From positions 806,001 through 870,000 of the forward strand of contig NW_026516666.1 of assembly GCF_025766255.1 (NCBI RefSeq): a stretch of DNA of 64,000 bases, written 5' to 3'. The position numbers and the translations under genes are program-made. This document shows positions 58,002 through 64,000 of this stretch, piece after piece. Under the pieces are notes generated by a model that worked only from the letters and a program-made list of their open reading frames with translations, did not search any database and had not been told where the DNA came from. The stretch is from Zychaea mexicana. Lineage: Eukaryota > Mucoromycota > Mucoromycetes > Mucorales > Lichtheimiaceae. Numbering within the stretch: position 1 is the stretch's first letter; each line of letters opens with the position of its first letter.

Positions 58002-59948
58002 TCTCGCTTTCGCTTTTCGAGTTTGTAGAAGGAAATAGGAGAGCTTTAGGGTTGCTTGGTGCCTGAATAATTCGCTACTCTAGGGAAACTCAGCGTTATT
58101 TAGTTTGTGCTGAATTTTGTTGCACAGGGCCAAATAGACTTGCTTTTTTCCCCGTGTATACAGTACTGCTGATCGATAGTGAAAGCAACAGATAACAGTG
58201 GGCAACTCCATATCTACTGGTACCTGTCGCTCACCATTGAAAAGATCATCAAGCAATCATGTGTACTTAGATAGCTTCACTACTACTCAACCACGTTCTT
58301 TTTCATGCTACATATTTGTGCGTACGTACTGCGTTTTTGGCTTAACGAAAGTTTGAAAATGCGCACTGAATAACGACGTTATCTCGCTCACACACAATAA
58401 CTTAAGAGCGTGGTAAATTAAACATGGAAGGTGTTGGTCGAATCACATAATGCAACATAGAATATTGAAGATAATATACATGGATCTAGAGACATGTACA
58501 TATACGCTCCGCTTGGAAAATGCCATTAGATAGCATCATTTTTATACAGAAGATATATGTCAACTCCATAGCGCTAGTTCTTTGTCACTGCTCGGGCATA
58601 GCGAATTTGACATCAACAAGTATCCACTGTAACTGAAGAAAAGCCAATCCTTCTAGAAGATCTTTTAGCTACCATTGACTTGCGCTCACTACAAGCACTA
58701 GCGCAAAATCTAAACGAAGCCAGACTCGATAACGACCGTTCCTAAATTGTCAAATACGCTACCTCAGTCATCGTCCATATTAAGCAGACTCAGCTTACGA
58801 AGCTCTACAAATCCGTGCTTAATTCATGCTAACCAAGGTAATCTGCTCACCCCATCGCGGACAGACAAAGGGTCAGTGAACGCTTCTGGGGCTGCATTTC
58901 GGCTATTATCTGAAGGATTGACTTCTTCAGTATACGGATAACGCTTGCAAGCGATCAAGACTTGTGATGACGGGCTAAAGAGTGCTCATACGTATTCCGA
59001 TCGTGGCTGGCTAGTAATAATGAAAGATGTATCTCGATGACTGAGCTGTAAACGTGTTGATCTAATTTCGAACCATCCACATGAGACTGTGAATAGCATT
59101 GTCTTGCCGCTACGATAAGCTGATCTCGCTGTGTGTTTGAATGTTTCCTCGACATGGCAGAAATTTACTGCGGAACGTGGGAGCGCTTGGTGCCATACAA
59201 CACTTGACGATAATCTGGACAGACATTTCTATCAACTAATAACTCAAACGATGACATTGATCACTCGGCGTGGTTGAAAAGCATAACTGATGAAACTGTT
59301 AAGAAACACAGCCTGTTAGATTGAAAGGTATTTAAGCCCAACGTTGCTTCACTTGATAATGTAGACAGTAGTGCTTACATCATAGTATTTACTGTGAAGA
59401 TAAGATCAAGGTTCTCTGGTATGAAGCATCGGCAACTTGGATACTTTGAACGTTTTCTGACAACATTTACATCGCTCCGTGGGAAGTAAGACGCATGATG
59501 AAACGAACCTCTCTAATTAAGCGACCCCAATTGTACCAATACATTTGTCGACATTCTTATATCATGCAGCAGCAATAATACTTAGCTAGTTGTATCATGC
59601 TCCGTGTAAATTCAAGGTCCGTATAACATTTACCTGACAAGTAATTTATTCAGCAATGATGTCATTATGTACTTGGGATATGGCATTATTCGAGCGCTGT
59701 GATTAACCAGGCATTGGAGCTTAATTCTATTGCTGCGGACAGTGCTGAGAACATATGACTGACCGTTATGTTGTTCTAGTTGAATGGCTAATTACTTGTT
59801 AATAGCTTTCTGGCGCCTATGCAGATTTGGCCTTGAGCTCCTCCGCATTAATTCTTGTCGATACCTACGGAGCTGTATCTCAAGTAGCTCGCTGTTTATA
59901 AATTTTACTTTTACATAATACCATACTCTCTGCCATTATCTGTAGTAG
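58002..59948. other. intergenic stretch, possibly further decayed P450 sequence
   Basis: No gene supported. The P450 relic starts at 59949 with its last two exons; I looked for the preceding exons here and could not recognise them, so they are deleted or diverged beyond reading. Confidence 0.4.
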
Positions 59949-60400
59949 GTTTACTTTCTTATGCAAGACATTATTACGCCCGGGAGGTTATGCTAAATAA
60001 CTGGCCTGAGCCCGAAAAGTGGATCTGTGAACATTGAATCGAAGGCAAAGGGGCGTATTCTGCAGCCGATCTAGAAATATTCTTCCTCTCCTTCAGTGTC
60101 AGGTATGCTTTTTCCTTAATTGTTCATATTACTATATCGAAGGGGAGAAGGTAGAGAAAGGGAAAAGGAGATGCCACCTTCAATTTTTATGCAAGGCAAA
60201 CCATAAGTACCTTAGACCAAGTTCGAGAAACTGCAATGATAAAATAAATCTGTTATCGCCACTTGGTAACATTGTATGGCACTGTGGCTAATTTAGAACA
60301 GGTCGCGACAGCTGAAGAAGCGACGCACAATTATTACCTAGACTGCCAAAAGGAAGAGCTTATAATGTCATGATGAAACACAGAACAAACGACAGCTTAG
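59949..60400 (+). pseudogene. P450 relic: last two exons
   Basis: 59949-60102 matches exon 8 of P450 copy 1 in frame-shifted pieces: ARHYYAR for the start, NNWPEPEKWICEH with a stop, then YSAADLEIFF and FSV before a GT donor. 60222-60400 matches exon 9: TTCGAGAAACTGCAATGA keeps the start of the haem region at the DNA level but the Cys-Ile-Gly part is damaged, and the end CATGATGAAACACAGAACAA plus a terminal GCTTAG corresponds to the copy 1 C-terminus. Several stops and indels are present. It is clearly closer to copy 1 than to copies 2 and 3 (PEPEKWI is unique to copy 1). Confidence 0.8.
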
Positions 60401-61701
60401 TAAACGATACCATCATAGTGAGTTCTAGTATCTCCCAGCTTTCTTGTGTGTATATAAAGCTAGAGACGAAAGATCCATAGACGCAAGGAGCTGTCAACAA
60501 CGGCATACTTAAAATCATGATAAACAAAGCAACAAACTGATATAAAAAAAAATCTTGGTAGCACGCGTTGACTCCTTTCATAAAGGAGAAAAGGGAAGAG
60601 GAGGGCGAGAATAATGGAAAAGAGGTGGTAGTACTCAGATTTGATGACATGTACATAGTAGATATCCATATAGGGAGAGCACCATGTACCGCCAATACTG
60701 TACATCTGAGAGGGAGTGAATAATACGATCGGATTGGAAATTGGAACGGTTCAAGTCAACAGTTGGAGTAGAAGTGTAAAAGAATATAAATGCAAATCTG
60801 TTTTATGGATGTCGTTAGAAAAGCCACTCTGTTGTACTTATGATATTGAGGTTAAGCCCAACATGGCTGGGATCGTAGCATATCGCATATGCGAATGTGT
60901 AGCATTGCTAAATGCGTTTGAAATAGCCAATTTTGTCTCCGCTCCTCCAATGAGGGCAAAGGAACTGGACGATGATGATGCTGATGATGATACGGACATT
61001 TTAAGCAACAACAACAACAAAAGGGAGCATTGGCCGCTCTATTCGTCTCCGACCTTGTTGCCGATCCTCCGTTTTCTCAGGGTGGGGTGACAATAAGACG
61101 AAAAACGAGGTTCAAGGCCCATCCCACTATCACCACCCCTGTTCTTTGATTTCCTCACAAACCAAAGTGGTAGAAGAAGAAGACAAACCGGATGCAACGA
61201 GAAAAAAAAAGAATACACGGCCAAAGTCGGATTAGAAAAAAAGTTATACAGAGATGTACGGACATAGCCACACTGTACTCACGCACAAGCACATAGCACA
61301 GGCACAAGCGCACAATAAATGATGGTGTGTGGAACCGACCATGATGGTTTTTGCTACCGTGGCAATAATTGCAATTCAAATTGCCATCGAAACTCAGCCT
61401 TTTCTGTTACAAAGCAGAGCACACTCTCTTCAGCAGAAGCTCCACGCTGCCCATTGCAATACCTTTTTTTTTGCTTCTTCTTTCTTGCCCCTCTCCTCTT
61501 CCTTCCTTTTACCTCTTTTTTTTTTTTCTCTTTTTTTTGCCCTTCTACCCCGTTTCAACCGAGGTCTTGACTTCTTTTTTCAACAAAAAACCAAGAAACC
61601 GTCGAAACATCAGTTTCAATTTCTCATTCTTTTGCAACACTTACAACAACAACAACAACAACACAAAAGTAAACGAAACAACAGGAATCGATTCGCCAGT
61701 A
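60401..61701. other. intergenic stretch and Kelch-gene leader
   Basis: No gene supported. The last 250 bp are C/T-rich, then (AAC)n-rich, as expected of a fungal 5' leader directly before the ATG at 61702. Confidence 0.5.
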
Positions 61702-64000
61702 ATGCCTACCACCATGCAAATGCAATCCATCTCGGGCATCATTACGCAGGTCCGTGTAACATCGGGTGAAGTGCCACCACCACTTGTTGGAGCGTCTGTT
61801 ACGGTTGTTGGTGACAAGGTGTTTGTGTTTGCGGGCCGGCTGGTTTCCTCTCGTAAAATGACCAACCACATGCACGTTCTCGACATTAACACACTGGTAT
61901 GGACACGACACATTCCACCGCCGGACTCGGACAAACCGCCCAAACCTCGCTATTTCCATTCAGCCAGCGTCTTTGAAAACTCAATTGTCATGTTTGGCGG
62001 TATGGGATATTCACGAGTGTCAGCTGACGGCCTTTGTGTGCTCGACGACATTTCTGTATTTGACATTGAAACAATGAGCTGGCGACGACCGGAAATCAAG
62101 CCTTCGCTGTTTGCACCACGACCTCGTTATGCACATCTGTCATCGATCACGGAAAACAAGCTGATCATCGTCGGTGGGCAGGATATGAACAACAACTATC
62201 TCGGCGAAATTAACATTTTGGATTTAAAAGCGTGGGAGTGGGTCCAGGTGAAGAATCTCGACAAACATGTTGGCGCATACAGATCGATTGCCATCACTAC
62301 GCCACCAGGAACTCGGTTGCCCGTCATGCTCAAGGACAATATTGGCGGGGGCGGGGATGGGGCATTTGACATGATGGAGGCAGCGGCAGCAGCAGCAGCA
62401 GGAGGACCAGGAGGGCCAGGAGGAGACGCTGGCAAAGAAGGACTAGGCGGTGTCAGCAGCAACCACAGAGCATCGCTTGTGCGGCAATACGGCGAACTAC
62501 TACAGAGTTCGCAGGAACCCAACCCCATTTACTTGTACACCAACTACAACTTTGCAGACGTCAAGCGCGAATTACAGCTCATATTCTCGCCCACATCAGC
62601 ATCGTCTTCGATCGAAGACTGCTCGTCCTTCATGACCGGCTCTGTTATGCCGCCTGGATTGCGATTCCCGACGGGGCACACGCTGGGCCACCATCTCATT
62701 CTCGCAGGCACATACCTCTCGCCGCAAAGCCATGCATACACGATCTGGTCGCTCAACCTGGGCACGCTGACATGGTCCCGGATTGAAACTGGCACCGTCT
62801 TTGGGTCGGGGTCGTGGAACAAGGGTGTCTTGCACGAAGACACGAACCGACTGCTGGTGTTTGGGCACAGGTCGCGCAACCTGCTGGAGGATTATAACCA
62901 TCGCCAGGTCAATTTTGATCATCTTGCAACCGTGGATCTCGAAGCATTCGGGGTGTACAAACTGCCAAAAACCACGTGCTCCTCGCTGGCCCAGGAGATG
63001 GGTCTCTCCTTGCTTAATGAGCCTGCCGTCTCCGATTTTCGCATCATCACTCGTGAGAACCAGTCCGTATCCGTCAACTCGGCCGTCTTGTGCCAACGTT
63101 GGCCTTATTTTGCCGATCTCATGAAAGCCAGCCGCGAGCCTGTACAAGACAAGGACTCTGTCGATCCCACCTCCACTAATAGTAATACTATCGGTATGAT
63201 GATAAATGACGATGAAGACACTATACCAAAAGAAGACTCGCCTGCCAACAACAGCAACAACAACAACAACAACACCCGCACGGTCATCAAGAGCCACAGC
63301 ATGGTCTTCCCTTATCCTTACGCTGTCGTCGTCGCCTTGCTCCAGTTCATCTATACCGACAATCTGTTGACCGCACAACAGTACCAACCACATGTCCTCT
63401 CACAACTCTTGCTGCTTGCAGATATGTATAATCTCACCCGGCTGCGCGAACTGACGGCTCATGCGCTCCATCAAATGCTCAACATGTCTACAGCACCACT
63501 TATCTTTGAAACGGCAGCCTTGTCGCACAAGACGAGTCTTCAAATTCGCGCATTAAAGATGATGATTGCCGCGAAAAAGATGATCCAACAGCAGCAATTA
63601 CGTAGCAACGCCACAAGTAACAGTAACAACAGCAATATTAACATTAATCAATCCCAGCAAACACAACAAGAGCGATCAGCTTCAGCAGCGGGAGGAGGTG
63701 ACATGCTTCAAACATCACCGACTTCGTCATTGTCATCCGCTTTTAATCCCTCATCACCCGCCTTGTCTCCTCAACGCCAGCATTTCATGTCGTCTCAACC
63801 TCAGCATCCACTCTATGACCCTCGAACACCATCCACTTTTGACAACAGCAGCAATGCAACGTCACCCACATTGTCTGCCTATCGCGCACGCACACCTTCA
63901 TTGACCGGTCGACATACAGCAGCGCGGCCGTCCGCCTCTGGATTCAGCACAACCCGCTCATACAGTCCGCCTGGCACTCCACGACAGACGCCCATGGGCT
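61702..64000 (+). CDS. Kelch-repeat and BTB protein, Ral2/LZTR1-like (partial)
   Basis: An open frame of 766 codons without stop that runs off the right edge. It starts MPTTMQMQSISG; an ATG further up is not available in frame. Kelch blades are seen at residues about 30-220: VGASVTVVGDKVFVFAGRLV, PRYFHSASVFENSIVMFGG, RYAHLSSITENKLIIVGGQD and a later TIWSLNLGTLTWSR. A poly-Ala/Gly insert occurs near residue 240. A BTB-like domain follows (SVNSAVLCQRWPYFADLMKA, then VFPYPYAVVVALLQFIYTD, then LLLLADMYNLTRLRELTAHA). The tail is S/Q/N/P-rich. The Kelch-then-BTB order is that of fission yeast Ral2 and animal LZTR1, which act on Ras signalling, the latter as a Cul3 adaptor. No introns are needed. 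Confidence 0.75.
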   Translation, partial: MPTTMQMQSISGIITQVRVTSGEVPPPLVGASVTVVGDKVFVFAGRLVSSRKMTNHMHVLDINTLVWTRHIPPPDSDKPPKPRYFHSASVFENSIVMFGGMGYSRVSADGLCVLDDISVFDIETMSWRRPEIKPSLFAPRPRYAHLSSITENKLIIVGGQDMNNNYLGEINILDLKAWEWVQVKNLDKHVGAYRSIAITTPPGTRLPVMLKDNIGGGGDGAFDMMEAAAAAAAGGPGGPGGDAGKEGLGGVSSNHRASLVRQYGELLQSSQEPNPIYLYTNYNFADVKRELQLIFSPTSASSSIEDCSSFMTGSVMPPGLRFPTGHTLGHHLILAGTYLSPQSHAYTIWSLNLGTLTWSRIETGTVFGSGSWNKGVLHEDTNRLLVFGHRSRNLLEDYNHRQVNFDHLATVDLEAFGVYKLPKTTCSSLAQEMGLSLLNEPAVSDFRIITRENQSVSVNSAVLCQRWPYFADLMKASREPVQDKDSVDPTSTNSNTIGMMINDDEDTIPKEDSPANNSNNNNNNTRTVIKSHSMVFPYPYAVVVALLQFIYTDNLLTAQQYQPHVLSQLLLLADMYNLTRLRELTAHALHQMLNMSTAPLIFETAALSHKTSLQIRALKMMIAAKKMIQQQQLRSNATSNSNNSNININQSQQTQQERSASAAGGGDMLQTSPTSSLSSAFNPSSPALSPQRQHFMSSQPQHPLYDPRTPSTFDNSSNATSPTLSAYRARTPSLTGRHTAARPSASGFSTTRSYSPPGTPRQTPMG

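Noticed and set aside
62596..63393. 265-codon frame on the minus strand within the Kelch-BTB gene
   Set aside because: The plus strand carries Kelch and BTB motifs in one uninterrupted frame; the minus frame has no recognisable domain.
1..64000. CRISPR array, bacterial operon, prophage or integrated virus
   Set aside because: No regularly spaced direct repeats, no Shine-Dalgarno spaced gene strings and no phage or viral replication genes; spliced eukaryotic genes cover most of the window.

Overview
The window reads as nuclear DNA of an early-diverging fungus, most likely Mucoromycota (Mucorales-like). Genes are densely packed and split by many short GT-AG introns (about 45-250 bp). They encode proteins typical of fungi (Pho85-type cyclin, Trs65-type TRAPP subunit, Tom5) together with proteins that the well-studied Dikarya have mostly lost (Integrator subunit 7, a RAD51D-like protein, an HMMR-like protein). 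There are no bacterial operons, no CRISPR array and no viral genome. All exon models were built by hand from splice sites, reading phase and protein sense; nothing was searched against a database.

Layout. 0.3-9 kb: a small secreted cysteine-rich protein, a coiled-coil gene with a frame break, a tRNA-derived SINE with a perfect 13-bp target duplication, a disordered nuclear-type protein containing an in-frame tandem exon duplication, a SWIM-finger fragment and a decayed LINE ORF1. 9-24 kb: TOM5 (a 49-residue protein in three exons), an HMMR-like coiled-coil protein, a PCL-type cyclin, a nine-exon RAD51D-like gene whose two Walker motifs are both degenerate, and an RS/RRM splicing-factor-like protein. 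24.8-31.5 kb: a possible CHMP7/Snf7-like gene and a complete 19-exon INTS7. 32-49 kb: three paralogous nine-exon cytochrome P450 genes around a zinc alcohol dehydrogenase, with a pogo-like element. 50-55 kb: a homocysteine S-methyltransferase whose 5' leader holds an 8-codon upstream ORF and an intronic C/D snoRNA, followed by a broken PIF/Harbinger transposon. 55-64 kb: a Trs65/TRAPPC13-like gene, a P450 relic made of the last two exons, and the start of a Kelch-BTB gene of the Ral2/LZTR1 type that runs off the right edge.

How it fits together. The P450s share all eight intron positions, so they are a recent local expansion; the alcohol dehydrogenase next to them is compatible with joint oxidative metabolism, but no shared regulation is visible. 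The rest are housekeeping genes without functional linkage. The parts most worth following up are the Integrator subunit, the Walker-less RAD51 paralogue, the snoRNA/uORF leader, the SINE and the exon-duplicating gene.
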